DNA of 63,097 nucleotides from Haemophilus paraphrohaemolyticus (GTDB lineage Bacteria > Pseudomonadota > Gammaproteobacteria > Enterobacterales > Pasteurellaceae): NCBI RefSeq assembly GCF_002015045.1, contig NZ_MUXX01000008.1:1-63097 (forward strand). Reading direction: 5' to 3'. The position numbers were made by a program, and so were the translations under genes. Below the pieces are notes generated by a model, which made no database searches, had not been told where the DNA came from, and was given only the letters and a program-made list of their open reading frames with translations. Below, one piece after another: positions 43,880 to 54,446 of the stretch. Position 1 is the stretch's first letter. Each line of letters opens with the position of its first letter.

Positions 43880-43993
43880 AAAGCACAACAAGAAAAATGT
43901 AAAACTATCGAAGAAATCGACCGCTTATCTAGCCTAAAAACAGAATTAGGCGTAAAATACCCAACAAATTTAGTCAAATATTTAGCCAAATAG
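43880..43993 (+). other. Possible coding remnant upstream of nfuA (about 37 codons)
   Basis: A frame without a start codon reads KAQQEKCKTIEEIDRLSSL then KTELGVKYPTNLVKYLAK and a stop ten bases before the nfuA ATG. The composition looks protein-like, but I recognise no family; it could be the tail of a lost gene. Confidence 0.3.
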
Positions 43994-44002
43994 AGAGAAA
44001 AA

Positions 44003-44602
44003 ATGGAACAAGAACAGCTTACTCACATCACTATTTCTGAAGATGCCCAAGCCCACTTCCGCCGTTTATTAGAACAACAAGAAGAAGGCACAAATATCCG
44101 TATTTTCGTGGTAAACCCAGGTACACCGGGTGCAGAATGTGGCGTATCTTACTGCCCACCCAATGCAGTAGAAGAAACCGATAGCCAATTTGACTACAAC
44201 GGCTTTTCCGCCTTTGTGGATGAAATCAGCTTACCTTTCTTAGATGAAGCAGAAATCGACTACATCACTGACCCAATGGGCTCACAACTGACCCTAAAAG
44301 CACCGAATGCCAAAATGCGTAAAGTCGCAGACGATGCACCGTTTATTGAGCGTTTAGACTATGTGATTCAAACCCAAATCAACCCTCAGCTTGCAAGCCA
44401 TGGTGGTAAAATTACTCTGATTGAAGTGACTGATGATAAAATCGCTATCCTTCAATTCGGTGGTGGCTGTAATGGTTGCTCAATGGTAGATGTGACCTTA
44501 AAAGAAGGCATCGAAAAACAACTGCTTGCAATGTTCCCAGAAGAGCTGGTAGGAGTGAAAGATGTGACCGAACACCAACGCGGTGAGCATTCTTATTACT
44601 AA
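44003..44602 (+). CDS. nfuA: Fe/S biogenesis protein NfuA
   Basis: NfuA is a carrier that transfers 4Fe-4S clusters to client proteins under oxidative stress or iron limitation. The 199-residue protein has an N-terminal degenerate A-type domain (about 1-95, with [11 protein letters not shown]), and a C-terminal Nfu domain (about 105-199). The Nfu domain holds the cluster-binding CxxC in [20 protein letters not shown]. Length and two-domain layout match E. coli NfuA. GAGAGAAAAA precedes the ATG. It is followed by a strong terminator and is divergent from nqrA. Confidence 0.95.
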   Translation: MEQEQLTHITISEDAQAHFRRLLEQQEEGTNIRIFVVNPGTPGAECGVSYCPPNAVEETDSQFDYNGFSAFVDEISLPFLDEAEIDYITDPMGSQLTLKAPNAKMRKVADDAPFIERLDYVIQTQINPQLASHGGKITLIEVTDDKIAILQFGGGCNGCSMVDVTLKEGIEKQLLAMFPEELVGVKDVTEHQRGEHSYY

Positions 44603-44606
44603 AAAT

Positions 44607-44640
44607 AAAGGCTACGAAAATACCTATTTCCGTAGCCTTT
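44607..44640. terminator. Terminator after nfuA
   Basis: AAAGGCTACG and CGTAGCCTTT form a 10-bp stem with a 14-base loop a few bases past the nfuA stop. The minus strand ends TTTATTTTT, so it may also serve the convergent 57-aa gene. Confidence 0.75.
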
Positions 44641-44684
44641 CAACTTTTCTTTCATAAAGTAATAATCAATCAAATATTTATTTT

Positions 44685-44858
44685 TTATGAATTATTACTC
44701 TCTTTTTTCTCCTTTTTCATTCGATTTTCTGGCTCAGGATCAAATTTCGCAACAGGCACACAACCTCGACAAGCACCACGATTAACGCCAAGTTCTTCGC
44801 AAAATTGGTCATATTTTTCTAATGTTTTTTTAAACCAGCTTTTTTTCTCATCAATCAT
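44685..44858 (-). CDS. 57-residue cysteine-containing protein (DUF5363-like)
   Basis: This is a short gene with a strong GGAGG nine bases before its ATG. The product begins MIDEKKSWFKKTLEKYDQFC and continues EELGVNRGACRGCVPVAKFD, then a charged tail. The W-x-KK-x-x-E-KYD-x-x-C and GACRGCVP motifs resemble a small Pasteurellaceae family I remember as DUF5363. The three cysteines could bind metal, but nothing is known. It is convergent with nfuA and follows yajQ on the same strand after a terminator. The ribosome binding site and motif make it a credible gene despite its size. Confidence 0.75.
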   Translation of the reverse strand: MIDEKKSWFKKTLEKYDQFCEELGVNRGACRGCVPVAKFDPEPENRMKKEKKESNNS

Positions 44859-44880
44859 TTTATTTTCCTCCAGTTTGAAA

Positions 44881-44936
44881 AAAGCGGTAAGATTTCTCTG
44901 CTATTTTGCAAATTTGAGAGAAAATTTCACCGCTTG
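44881..44936 (-). terminator. Terminator of yajQ built from two uptake signals
   Basis: AAAGCGGTAAGATTTCTCT (44881-44899) pairs with AGAGAAAATTTCACCGCTT (44917-44935) with small mismatches. On the minus strand it starts ACAAGCGGTG and ends CCGCTTTTTTC, a typical T-tail. Confidence 0.7.
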
Positions 44937-44940
44937 TTTA

Positions 44941-46309
<1,369 letters not shown>

Positions 46310-46354
46310 AAAATATATTGGCAAATTAAGATGATTATATTGTTATATCTAAAT

Positions 46355-46912
46355 CTAAACCCCAAGCCACGTACGTACAGGACCTGTATCAACATGCACA
46401 AAATTACTGCGAGGATAATAACCTACACCGCCATTACTTAAACTTTCCGCCGCTTGCTTCACTTTAACTAATGGTACACCGGAGAATTGAATATCAACTG
46501 CCTGCCCGCGAATATGGAAGCTGTTGCTTGCCACGCCGTGATGCTCGCGTTTTAATTTTGCATTAGTTTTAGCTGAACGATAACCACTAATCACTACCAC
46601 TTCTGCATTACGTAAGCCAAGGCGTTGCTGGAGTTGGTTGAGTTTCACAAAAAGATTAGGATCAATGCGTCTTACTTCTCCCGTACGACGATCACGCATT
46701 AGATAGTTGAGCTGTTTTAGATCATTTGCAACTAAATTATTGCCGTTGAATTTGACGGCGTAGGTGTCGCCCGTGTTAATATTGCGAAAACGTAGTGCAA
46801 GCGGCTTCACCGTAGACAGGCTTGCCAACACCTGTTGGGGGAGTAAACTAGCCCCTAATACAATACCGCCTAGCGAAAGCCATTTGCGGCGTTGAAGATT
46901 AATTGGATTCAT
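46355..46912 (-). CDS. mepK: MepK-type murein DD-endopeptidase (YcbK, Tat-exported)
   Basis: MepK is a periplasmic M15-family zinc peptidase that cuts crosslinks in peptidoglycan, including 3-3 links. The 185-residue protein has a twin-arginine signal (LQRRKWLSLGGIVLGASLL), and a catalytic domain with SGYRSAKTNAKL, zinc-binding NSFHIRGQAVDIQF (His and Asp) and the second histidine in FVHVDTGPVRTW. It follows ldtD in the same orientation, as ycbB-ycbK in E. coli. That fits the functional link: LdtD makes 3-3 crosslinks and MepK cuts them. A terminator-like hairpin lies between. Confidence 0.92.
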   Translation of the reverse strand: MNPINLQRRKWLSLGGIVLGASLLPQQVLASLSTVKPLALRFRNINTGDTYAVKFNGNNLVANDLKQLNYLMRDRRTGEVRRIDPNLFVKLNQLQQRLGLRNAEVVVISGYRSAKTNAKLKREHHGVASNSFHIRGQAVDIQFSGVPLVKVKQAAESLSNGGVGYYPRSNFVHVDTGPVRTWLGV

Positions 46913-47020
46913 GAATCACCTCATTCATTGAGTTGAATAAAATTAAATTGTCTGAAATCAAAGAGATAACTTAATTTTATTAAACATAAATTATTAAATT
47001 TGAGATCATTATAAAAACAA

Positions 47021-47058
47021 AAGTTCCGAGAAGCGGTTAATTCTTCTCGGAATTTTTC
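47021..47058. terminator. Terminator between ldtD and mepK
   Basis: TTCCGAGAAG (47024-47033) and CTTCTCGGAA (47043-47052) form a perfect 10-bp stem. Minus-strand continuation is CTTTTGTTTTT, ending ldtD; mepK would then need its own promoter. Confidence 0.8.
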
Positions 47059-47069
47059 ATTTTTGCGAA

Positions 47070-48653
47070 TTAGATCACATTTTTAACCGCTTGCCAGTTA
47101 AGATTTGGCTTTGGCTGATTTTGATCGAGCTTGTAAATATCTGGCAAGGTAAACACTTTCCCACCTTCTACCCACGTAGTAACGTAGTAGAGATATACAG
47201 GGTTTTCAGAGTTAATTCTTGCAGATGTTGTTTTTTGGCTGTCTAGCACTTTTTGCTGTTTATCGGCAGACCAACCCGCTTCACGCAATAATACGGTCGC
47301 TAATTCATCGGCTTTTGCCACACGCACACAGCCCGAACTTAACGCACGATCTGTTTTTCCGAATAAACCACGGTTTGGCGTATCATGTAAGTAAATCGCA
47401 TCTGAACTTGGCATATTGAATTTATAACGACCTAACGCACTATCATCGCCCGCTTTTTGGCGGATACGATATGGAATGCTTTTCGTGTTGAGATATTTTG
47501 ACCAGTTCACGCTATATGGATTCACTTTGTTACCACTGCCATCTAAGATTTCGTAGTTGCGTGCATCGGCAATGCCTGGATTTTTCGCCAACGCAGGAAT
47601 AATGTCTTTGCTTAAAATCGTTGGCGGTACATTCCAAGGTGGATTTACCACCACATTGCTTAATTTGCTATACATCACAGGCGTACGGCGATCTTCTCGA
47701 CCGACAATTACTTTCGATTGCAGCACAAGTTTGCCATCGAGGAAATAGTAAAGCTGATAGCTTGGAATATTCACGAAAATGCCATTATTAAAACTTGGGA
47801 TAATACGCAGACGCTGAGCATTCAATGCTAATTTATAGAAAGTCGTTGCGTTTGAAGCGGTCGATTTTTCTCCGCCTTTTGCAGATTTCCCTTTTGTCAC
47901 TTTTTCCTCGCCGCTTGCAACAGCACCATTTGGCGACATTGCCAATAAGCGGGCTGTCGTTTCTTGATATAAATGGTTACGAGGCAGTAGATTATTCATA
48001 AATTGCATTGCATTGCCATTTTTCACGGCGTTCACCCAACTTGAAATATTTTCCACACTTGGTGTTGAAGTGCGGTATGAACCTAAGTTGTAGAGCCAGT
48101 TATTTGCATTACGTGCGACATTTTTGTTGTAGTAGAGATAATCTAAAAAAGCATCGGTAAGTAAAATATCACGAGCTAAAAACTCTTCTGGCTGATTTAA
48201 AATTTGTTGTAATGTACCCGCTGCTTTATTTGATACACCACTTGCAGCAAAAAGAGCATACTCTTTTAAAAAAGTACGCGTTGCTGTTGCATCCGACCAC
48301 ATTGGTGCGAAATCGTTATCTAAATAAACTTTAGCCGTTGTTGAGCTTAATAATAAGGCATTATTGCCCACTTCTTGCTTCACACGTGTTTCCGCTTCAG
48401 CAAGTTTACGTACTTGTTCTTGGCGAATTTGCTCCTGTTCTACTGCATAATTTGCATCTTTTGCCAACGCTGTTGCTCGCGCTTGCTGAGCTTCAAAACT
48501 TAGCAGAGGTAAGATTTTATCTTGTCGCATCTGTAAACTATGTTGCTGAGCCGTTTGTTGAATCGGTAAAGTTGCCTGCTCTACCGTTGGCATTTCTGCC
48601 ATTGCAATTGCTGAAAGGCTTATTGCTAATGGAAATAATTTAAATTTTTTCAT
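47070..48653 (-). CDS. ldtD: L,D-transpeptidase LdtD-like (YcbB)
   Basis: This is a periplasmic enzyme that forms 3-3 crosslinks in peptidoglycan and can rescue beta-lactam-inhibited cells. The 527-residue protein has a Sec signal (MKKFKLFPLAISLSAIAMA) and a glutamine-rich N-terminal coiled region (about 30-100). A scaffold domain follows. The YkuD catalytic domain has VIVGREDRRTPVMYSKLSNVV and VNPPWNVPPTI, and the active-site motif YLHDTPNRGLFGK...SSGCVRVA carries the catalytic cysteine near 440. Size and domain layout match YcbB. It lies between prc and mepK. Confidence 0.92.
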   Translation of the reverse strand: MKKFKLFPLAISLSAIAMAEMPTVEQATLPIQQTAQQHSLQMRQDKILPLLSFEAQQARATALAKDANYAVEQEQIRQEQVRKLAEAETRVKQEVGNNALLLSSTTAKVYLDNDFAPMWSDATATRTFLKEYALFAASGVSNKAAGTLQQILNQPEEFLARDILLTDAFLDYLYYNKNVARNANNWLYNLGSYRTSTPSVENISSWVNAVKNGNAMQFMNNLLPRNHLYQETTARLLAMSPNGAVASGEEKVTKGKSAKGGEKSTASNATTFYKLALNAQRLRIIPSFNNGIFVNIPSYQLYYFLDGKLVLQSKVIVGREDRRTPVMYSKLSNVVVNPPWNVPPTILSKDIIPALAKNPGIADARNYEILDGSGNKVNPYSVNWSKYLNTKSIPYRIRQKAGDDSALGRYKFNMPSSDAIYLHDTPNRGLFGKTDRALSSGCVRVAKADELATVLLREAGWSADKQQKVLDSQKTTSARINSENPVYLYYVTTWVEGGKVFTLPDIYKLDQNQPKPNLNWQAVKNVI

Positions 48654-48676
48654 TATGAAATCTCTAACCTAAAAAT

Positions 48677-48709
48677 TAAGCCGCTTATTGGCTTTACCGA
48701 AGCGGCTTA
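48677..48709 (-). terminator. Terminator of prc
   Basis: TAAGCCGCTT (48677-48686) and AAGCGGCTTA (48700-48709) form a perfect 10-bp stem; the minus strand then reads ATTTTTAGG. Confidence 0.7.
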
Positions 48710-48734
48710 GTAAGATCTACGTATTATAAAGAAG

Positions 48735-50753
48735 TTACGCTTTTTTATCAATTTCTAACCAATCGACCATCATTTGCTCGGTTTCTTTTAAATAGAAATC
48801 AGGCGCTTCGTAATCTTTTGGTAATGCATCAATATCTTTGAGCGTTTTTTTACCTTCACGTTTAAAGCGTTCGTTTAAGTTTTTCAAACGGCGATCTTCG
48901 TCCTCTTTATTCTCTTTTTGGCGTTCAGCTAAATTAAGCGACATAAATTTACGCTCATCACGCTCTTTACGAATCGCAATATCTTCATTCACCACGATAA
49001 ATTCTGGATTTTTCGCTACACGTTCCTCGTGTTTTTGGGTTAAAGTCTCAACCGCATCCCGAGCGTGCCCTGCTTCTTGATAACTTGCGGCAGGAATTTT
49101 ATCCCAAGGCAAGGCGTTATCTTCAAAGCTTTCACCCGTTTTCGCTGCATTGATGATTTCAGGGAATTTAATATCCGCATCTACCCCTTTTAATTGCGTA
49201 CTGCCACCGTTAATGCGATAGAATTTTTGGATGGTATATTGAATATAACCTAACGGATCTTTATCCAAATCATATACAAAATTCAATGAGCGGCTCTGTT
49301 GCACCGTCCCTTTGCCGAAAGTTTGTTGCCCTACAATGATTGCACGGTTGTAATCTTGCATCGCTGCTGCAAAAATTTCTGAAGCTGAAGCACTATGGCG
49401 GTTGATCATCACCATCAACTTGCCATCATAGATCGATTTATCCGCCTCAGGATCTTCGTGCACCTTAATGCGATTGAAAGCATCACGCACCTGCACAACA
49501 GGTCCTTCTTTAATAAATAAACCAGATAATTCAATTACTTCCGTTAAAGAACCACCGCCATTTTCGCGTAAATCAATGATGAGAGCGTCCGCTTTTTTCT
49601 CTTTCATTTGTGCCAATAATTTACGCACATCGCTGGTTAAGCCAATATAGAAAGAAGGAATTTTAATCACAGCAATATTTTTACCATCAACTTTATCCAC
49701 ACTTAGTTTCGCTGCGCTGTCTTCAATACGCACTTTATCGCGAGTTAAAGAGATAATTTTGGTTTTACCCCCTTTCTCTGGTTCAATTTCTAAACGAACC
49801 ACCGAGCCTTTTTTACCTTTGATCTTATCAACCACATCATCTAATCGCCAGCCAATAACATCTTCAATCTCTCCTTTTTCGCCTTGACCCACACCCACGA
49901 TTTTATCACCCACTGAGATTTTTTTACTGCGAGCAGCAGGTGCACCGGGTACAAGTGAACGGATAGAAGTAATATCATCTTCCATTGAAAGCGTTGCCCC
50001 AATGCCCTCAAGTGAGAGGTTCATACTCTCTTGGAACGCTTTAGCCGCACGAGGTGATAAATAGCTCGTATGAGGATCGATTTCACGCGCAAATGCATTC
50101 AAATAAGTTTGTAAAATATCATCAGCCTTAATTTGCGTGAGACGTTTGATCGCTAAATCATAGCGTTTCACCAAAGTTTTTTTGATTTCAGGCCATTTTT
50201 TCTCTTTGAGATAGAGATTGATAATGTCATTTTTGACACGTTCTTCCCAAAGTTTATCTGCCTCTGCCGTTGTTTTCGGGAAGGGCGCTTTATCACGCTC
50301 AACTTCAATTTGATCGTTAGCTTTTAAATCAGGTTCTTTATCCAATAAAGAGAGAGCATATTTATAGCGTTCATAACGACGTTTAGTCATTAAATCATAC
50401 ATATCAAAAGCAGCACTCAATTCGCCTGCATAAAGCTGATCATCTAACTTCGTTCCATATTTTGCACGCATCTCTTCAACATCTGATTGCAAGAAAGTAT
50501 TGTGTGCAGGATCTAAAAAGTCGATATAACGATTAAAAATCTTGCTAGCAAATTCATCGTCTAATTTGAATTTTTCGTAATGAGATTGGGTTAAACGAGC
50601 GGTAACACGTTTGGTAGAAATGCTATGCTGATCGTTAGCTTTTGGAATCACTAACGCATTTTCTTTAATTTGAGGTTCAACCGCAAAGCTACTATTCACA
50701 AAAAGTCCCATTGTGAATAACGCCATCAAACGGCTTACTTTATTGAGTTTCAT
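48735..50753 (-). CDS. prc: Tail-specific carboxy-terminal protease Prc (Tsp)
   Basis: Prc is a periplasmic serine/lysine protease that trims FtsI and degrades MepS and ssrA-tagged proteins. The 672-residue protein has a signal peptide (cleaved near residue 24, VNSSFA-VEP), an N-terminal helical region, and a PDZ domain near 245-320 (LEGIGATLSMEDD, VPGAPAARSKKISVGDKIVGV). The S41 catalytic core has RENGGGSLTEVIEL and NRHSASASEIFAAAMQDY (Ser), and the lysine in GQQTFGKGTVQ. A charged C-terminal DUF3340 domain follows. It is downstream of proQ as in E. coli. Confidence 0.95.
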   Translation of the reverse strand: MKLNKVSRLMALFTMGLFVNSSFAVEPQIKENALVIPKANDQHSISTKRVTARLTQSHYEKFKLDDEFASKIFNRYIDFLDPAHNTFLQSDVEEMRAKYGTKLDDQLYAGELSAAFDMYDLMTKRRYERYKYALSLLDKEPDLKANDQIEVERDKAPFPKTTAEADKLWEERVKNDIINLYLKEKKWPEIKKTLVKRYDLAIKRLTQIKADDILQTYLNAFAREIDPHTSYLSPRAAKAFQESMNLSLEGIGATLSMEDDITSIRSLVPGAPAARSKKISVGDKIVGVGQGEKGEIEDVIGWRLDDVVDKIKGKKGSVVRLEIEPEKGGKTKIISLTRDKVRIEDSAAKLSVDKVDGKNIAVIKIPSFYIGLTSDVRKLLAQMKEKKADALIIDLRENGGGSLTEVIELSGLFIKEGPVVQVRDAFNRIKVHEDPEADKSIYDGKLMVMINRHSASASEIFAAAMQDYNRAIIVGQQTFGKGTVQQSRSLNFVYDLDKDPLGYIQYTIQKFYRINGGSTQLKGVDADIKFPEIINAAKTGESFEDNALPWDKIPAASYQEAGHARDAVETLTQKHEERVAKNPEFIVVNEDIAIRKERDERKFMSLNLAERQKENKEDEDRRLKNLNERFKREGKKTLKDIDALPKDYEAPDFYLKETEQMMVDWLEIDKKA

Positions 50754-50796
50754 GCTTGTCCTGATATGCTATAAAGATGCTATTTAAATAATAATT

Positions 50797-50815
50797 CTCT
50801 CCCACAAGGGGAGAG
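50797..50815 (-). terminator. Hairpin between proQ and prc (dispersed CTCTCCC..GGGAGAG repeat)
   Basis: CTCTCCC (50797-50803) and GGGAGAG (50809-50815) pair around ACAAG. The minus strand follows with AATTATTATTT. It may weakly terminate proQ; C/T-rich hairpins of this sort are widespread intergenic repeats, and another G/C-rich dyad sits at 63053-63085. Confidence 0.5.
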
Positions 50816-50828
50816 GGAAATAAGAAAA

Positions 50829-51383
50829 TTATCGACCAAATTTTGTTGCTAATGCAGCTAAACTTTCTGCTGATGCTGCAGGTGCATTAGAGGCTGGTTT
50901 CTTCGCTTTTGGCGTAAATTTACGAGCCGTTTTATTTTGCTCATCTCGCTGTTTTTTGAAGAACTCTTTACGTTGTGCTTTACGCTGTTCTGCTTTACGA
51001 GCTGCCACCGCTTCACGAGATTGTGCTAAAGTTTGTGCTGCGTGTTCTGCTTGTTGTTCATCAACGATACCCGCTTCTTCGCCTTGTAAACCTACACGCA
51101 CTGCATTTGGTTTACACGCTGCAAGATAGCGCCAACTCATTGTATAACCGCGTAATGCTTGACGAAGCTGTGTTTTGCTTACGGTTTCATCGTCAGCTAA
51201 TGCTGCAGCCAAATCTTCAAATAAACCAATTTTAATTGGTTTGGCTTCACCTTCCACACTAAAACAAAGCGGGAATTTTTCTGCTAAATAGGCAATAACT
51301 TCTTTAACAGGTGGATTTACTTTATTCGTATTTGCGGCTTTTTCACTGGTTTCAACTGCTGCTTGTACTTCTTGTTCAGACAT
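50829..51383 (-). CDS. proQ: RNA chaperone ProQ
   Basis: ProQ is a global RNA-binding protein that stabilises small RNAs and mRNA 3' ends. The 184-residue protein has the FinO-like N-terminal domain (about 20-130): [25 protein letters not shown], then [30 protein letters not shown] basic, alanine/glutamine-rich linker follows ([20 protein letters not shown]). The C-terminal Tudor-like domain of the 232-residue E. coli protein appears to be missing or reduced to a short tail. That short form is usual in Pasteurellaceae. It is upstream of prc in the conserved order. Confidence 0.92.
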   Translation of the reverse strand: MSEQEVQAAVETSEKAANTNKVNPPVKEVIAYLAEKFPLCFSVEGEAKPIKIGLFEDLAAALADDETVSKTQLRQALRGYTMSWRYLAACKPNAVRVGLQGEEAGIVDEQQAEHAAQTLAQSREAVAARKAEQRKAQRKEFFKKQRDEQNKTARKFTPKAKKPASNAPAASAESLAALATKFGR

Positions 51384-51706
51384 AATTTCTTCCGTTTTTA
51401 ACTGAAAATAAGGGGTTAGATAGCATAAGACTTAAGGTAGTAACTATATTTTATTTAACCCGCTTCGTCCATAGATTTACCTAATTTTTCGTGTAAATAG
51501 GTCAATCATTTTAACGGAAAAGTTCAGATTATTTTCCACGCTCTTTCCTATCTCAAAAATAACATTTGCTTTCTTAGTGAATAAATGGTCTAATCAACAG
51601 GCTTTTGCGACTTAATGTGATCGCTTTTCTTCTCAAAAATGAGAGTGTTTTAGTTGTCCATCATCTCTCTTTAGCAATTTTGATTTATTTTTAGAAGGAA
51701 AACACT
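51384..51706. other. Divergent intergenic region proQ-csp
   Basis: No gene is seen in 323 bases. The part next to the cold-shock gene is probably a long structured leader typical for csp mRNAs, ending in the strong Shine-Dalgarno AGAAGGAAAA. Confidence 0.6.
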
Positions 51707-51919
51707 ATGTCAGCATTAATCGGCACAGTAAAATGGTTCAATGCAACCAAAGGTTTCGGCTTTATCGCACCAGAACAAGGCGGTGAAGATATTTTTGTAC
51801 ACTTCTCAGCAATCGAAAACAACGGCGGTTACCGCACGTTAGAAGAAGGTGCAAAAGTGCAATACGAAGTACAAAAATCAGATCGTGGTTTATCTGCAGT
51901 AAATGTAAAAAAAATCTAA
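51707..51919 (+). CDS. Cold-shock family RNA chaperone
   Basis: The 70-residue OB-fold protein binds single-stranded RNA/DNA. It has both nucleic-acid motifs, RNP1 as KGFGFIAP and RNP2 as DIFVHFSAI, with the start [16 protein letters not shown]. It resembles CspC/CspE/CspA types; the exact paralogue cannot be assigned by eye, so no symbol is given. AGAAGGAAAA precedes the ATG and a strong terminator follows, so it is a single-gene unit. Confidence 0.94.
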   Translation: MSALIGTVKWFNATKGFGFIAPEQGGEDIFVHFSAIENNGGYRTLEEGAKVQYEVQKSDRGLSAVNVKKI

Positions 51920-51928
51920 ACATCATTA

Positions 51929-51967
51929 ATAAAGAGGCTGATATTTACTACAAATATCAGCCTCTTT
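51929..51967. terminator. Terminator after the cold-shock gene
   Basis: A 17-bp perfect stem (TAAAGAGGCTGATATTT and its complement) with a 5-base loop; CTTTATCT follows on the plus strand. Confidence 0.85.
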
Positions 51968-52003
51968 ATCTATTTGAGAAAATGCCTGTGGTTACAAGCG
52001 GTA

Positions 52004-53860
52004 TTATTTTTCCTCTTCTTTGCGAATTTCCTTTTTCTCTTCTTCCAAAATCTCTGCCGCCTCTTCATTCAAGGCTTTAGCATCACAATGCGGTTTGATG
52101 AAGGGTTTTGGTGTCCAATATTTTTTCACAATTTCGGAGGAAAAGCCGTGCAGAACCTCTTCATTTAAACGATCTTGGTCAAGTGAACGAACTTCAGCAA
52201 TCACTTCATCCGCTTCTACTTGGTTAATGCCGAGTTTCATCAAGGTCGCACGGCTTAGAGTCAAGGCAGATTCAAACGTTTCACGTACGATAAAATCCAC
52301 ATCTTGCTTAATAAGGCTTACCGTCGTTTGGCGGTCGTAAGTTCGGGTTAAAATGGGTAATTTTGGGTAAGCCTCTTTTAATTGGCTTACAATTGCTTCA
52401 ATGCGGTCGGTATCGTTGATCCCGATGACCACGCATTTGGCTTTTTCAATGCCTGCGGCGTGGAGCACATCTAATCGAATACCATCACCGTAGTACACTT
52501 TAAAACCGAATTTTGCGGCAGCTCGGATATTTTCAATATTGCGGTCAATCACAGCAACATTGATACCACGAAGTAATAAAGTTTGGCAGACAATTTGGCT
52601 AAAACGACCAAATCCAAGCACCAACACGGTGTCTTCTAAATCCACAATCGGGTCAAGATCGCTGGTATCTTGTGCAATATTCTGTCTATTTTCTGCTCGT
52701 TGGGCTACCTTGCGAGCAAACTGAGTGATCAAGGGTGAGAAGAGCATAGAGAGAATCACCGCTGCCGTAAAAGTCGCATTTTCGTGAGCTGACATTACGC
52801 TAGCAGAAGTTGCCGCAGAAAAGAGCACGAACGCAAACTCGCCTCCGTGTGCAAGCAATGCCATACGCCCAAAGGCTTCGCGATGTTTTAAGCGCGTTAA
52901 ACGTGCAACGAAATAAACCGCTAAGCCTTTGCCTAAAATGTAGAGGCAGACGATACCGAGTAATAAAAAGAGGTGGTTGAATACAAGGCTTAAATCAAGC
53001 GACATACCCACCCCCATAAAGAAAAGCCCGAGCAATAAGCCACGGAATGGCTCAATATCTGCTTCTAATTGGCGACGGAATGATGATTCTGACAACATTA
53101 CACCTGCAACGAATGCCCCCATTGCCATTGAAAGCCCACCAAGCTCCATTGCTAGTGCAGCACCAAGCACAACGAGCAACGCCCCTGCGGTCATCATTTC
53201 TCGCACGTGGGCTTTAGAAATTAAGCGGAACAGCGGATTCATCAACCATTTGCCCGAAACAATTAAGCCTACAACTGCCGCAAGGGCAATGCCAATTGAA
53301 GTCCAATCAGTTGCGTGTTCCGCATTGGCTGAATTCGGCACTAAAAAGGCAACGGATGCTAAAAGTGGCACAATAGCTAAATCTTCAAAAATGAGGGTAG
53401 AAATCACACGCTGCCCTTTCGGCGTGCTAGTAATACCGCGGTCTTCAAGTGTTTGCATAACAATAGCAGTAGAAGAGAGGGTAAAGCCCATTCCCGCAAT
53501 AAAGGCAACTTCTTTGGAGAGATTAAGCAGATAAATGCCAGCAAAGGTCAGCAAACAGCCACAAAGCCCCACTTGCAAGAGACCACGTCCAAAAATAGCT
53601 TTTCTCATCGCCCAAAGGCGTTCGGGGTGCATTTCTAGCCCAATAATAAAGAGGAACATCACCACGCCTAATTCAGCTAAATGCACGACAGCCGCAGGAT
53701 CTTGGATAATGCCAAAGACAGATGGACCAATCAAACAACCTGCCACCAAATAGCCCAACACGCTACCCAGCCCAAGGCGTTTAAAAAGTGGTACGATGGT
53801 GACACTTGAGGCAAGCAAAATCACCGTTTTAATCAGATCTGGACTGGCAACACTCGACAT
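52004..53860 (-). CDS. Kef-type CPA2 cation:proton antiporter with RCK domain
   Basis: This is an inner-membrane K+ (or Na+)/H+ antiporter of the KefB/KefC/YbaL class. The 618-residue protein has about twelve membrane helices (1-385), including GMGFTLSSTAIVMQTLEDRG, LIFEDLAIVPLL and LLAHGGEFAFVLFSAAT. A soluble RCK/TrkA-N domain with the Rossmann motif VLVLGFGRFSQIVCQTLL follows, then GDGIRLDVLHAAG. The C-terminus is highly charged (EEAAEILEEEKKEIRKEEEK). I start at the ATG at 53860 (MSSVASPDL), preceded by GAGGAATGTT. KefB or KefC cannot be separated by eye, and no KefF/KefG partner is adjacent. Confidence 0.9.
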   Translation of the reverse strand: MSSVASPDLIKTVILLASSVTIVPLFKRLGLGSVLGYLVAGCLIGPSVFGIIQDPAAVVHLAELGVVMFLFIIGLEMHPERLWAMRKAIFGRGLLQVGLCGCLLTFAGIYLLNLSKEVAFIAGMGFTLSSTAIVMQTLEDRGITSTPKGQRVISTLIFEDLAIVPLLASVAFLVPNSANAEHATDWTSIGIALAAVVGLIVSGKWLMNPLFRLISKAHVREMMTAGALLVVLGAALAMELGGLSMAMGAFVAGVMLSESSFRRQLEADIEPFRGLLLGLFFMGVGMSLDLSLVFNHLFLLLGIVCLYILGKGLAVYFVARLTRLKHREAFGRMALLAHGGEFAFVLFSAATSASVMSAHENATFTAAVILSMLFSPLITQFARKVAQRAENRQNIAQDTSDLDPIVDLEDTVLVLGFGRFSQIVCQTLLLRGINVAVIDRNIENIRAAAKFGFKVYYGDGIRLDVLHAAGIEKAKCVVIGINDTDRIEAIVSQLKEAYPKLPILTRTYDRQTTVSLIKQDVDFIVRETFESALTLSRATLMKLGINQVEADEVIAEVRSLDQDRLNEEVLHGFSSEIVKKYWTPKPFIKPHCDAKALNEEAAEILEEEKKEIRKEEEK

Positions 53861-53982
53861 AACATTCCTCAAAAATAATCAATCAATTTCTCTTCATTTT
53901 ATCGTTTTCGTCGGAAATAAAAAACACACTAATTGGATAAATTGCTATAATTTATCCTCTTATTTTCACATCTGGAATGATT

Positions 53983-54435
53983 ATGTCATTACAATTTAAT
54001 ATGATTGCTCTCTTGCTCATTGTATTGCTGATTTTAGGCGTGGTAAGTCACAATAATGCTATTACCATTTCTGCGGCAGTGTTATTGATTATGCAACAAA
54101 CACTCCTTTCAAAATATATTCCTTGGATTGACCAATATGGTTTAAAAATCGGGATTATTATTCTCACTCTTGGCGTATTAAGCCCGCTTGTTTCTGGCAA
54201 AATTCAACTGCCCGAACTCTCTTATTTTGTGCATTGGAAAATGTTTGCCTCGATTGCTGTCGGCGTACTCGTCGCTTGGATTGCCGGCAAAGGCGTTGAT
54301 TTAATGGCAACCCAACCGGTTCTGGTTACGGGATTAATGATTGGCACGGTCATTGGCGTTTCATTTTTCGGTGGGATTCCTGTTGGGCCGTTAATTGCCG
54401 CAGGGATTTTGGCATTGGTGATTGGGAAGTTTTAG
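53983..54435 (+). CDS. DUF441 family membrane protein (YeaL-like)
   Basis: The 150-residue hydrophobic protein has about five predicted membrane helices. It has typical DUF441 features: [25 protein letters not shown], the loop [27 protein letters not shown], and the glycine-rich C-terminus [24 protein letters not shown]. Function unknown; the family has two-fold similarity to small transporters. The ATG at 53983 has GGA eight bases upstream; the ATG two codons earlier does not. It is divergent from the Kef antiporter. Confidence 0.85.
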   Translation: MSLQFNMIALLLIVLLILGVVSHNNAITISAAVLLIMQQTLLSKYIPWIDQYGLKIGIIILTLGVLSPLVSGKIQLPELSYFVHWKMFASIAVGVLVAWIAGKGVDLMATQPVLVTGLMIGTVIGVSFFGGIPVGPLIAAGILALVIGKF

Positions 54436-54446
54436 GAAAATAAAAA

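Larger units (their letters stand above)
43555..44002. other. Divergent intergenic region nqrA-nfuA
   Basis: No complete gene is recognised in 448 bases. It contains the nqr promoter region, an inverted repeat at 43635-43660 and a possible coding remnant at 43880-43993, both listed separately. Confidence 0.6.

Noticed and set aside
52977..53534. 185-codon frame antisense to the Kef antiporter
   Set aside because: Fully overlaps membrane-domain coding sequence and has no recognisable motif.
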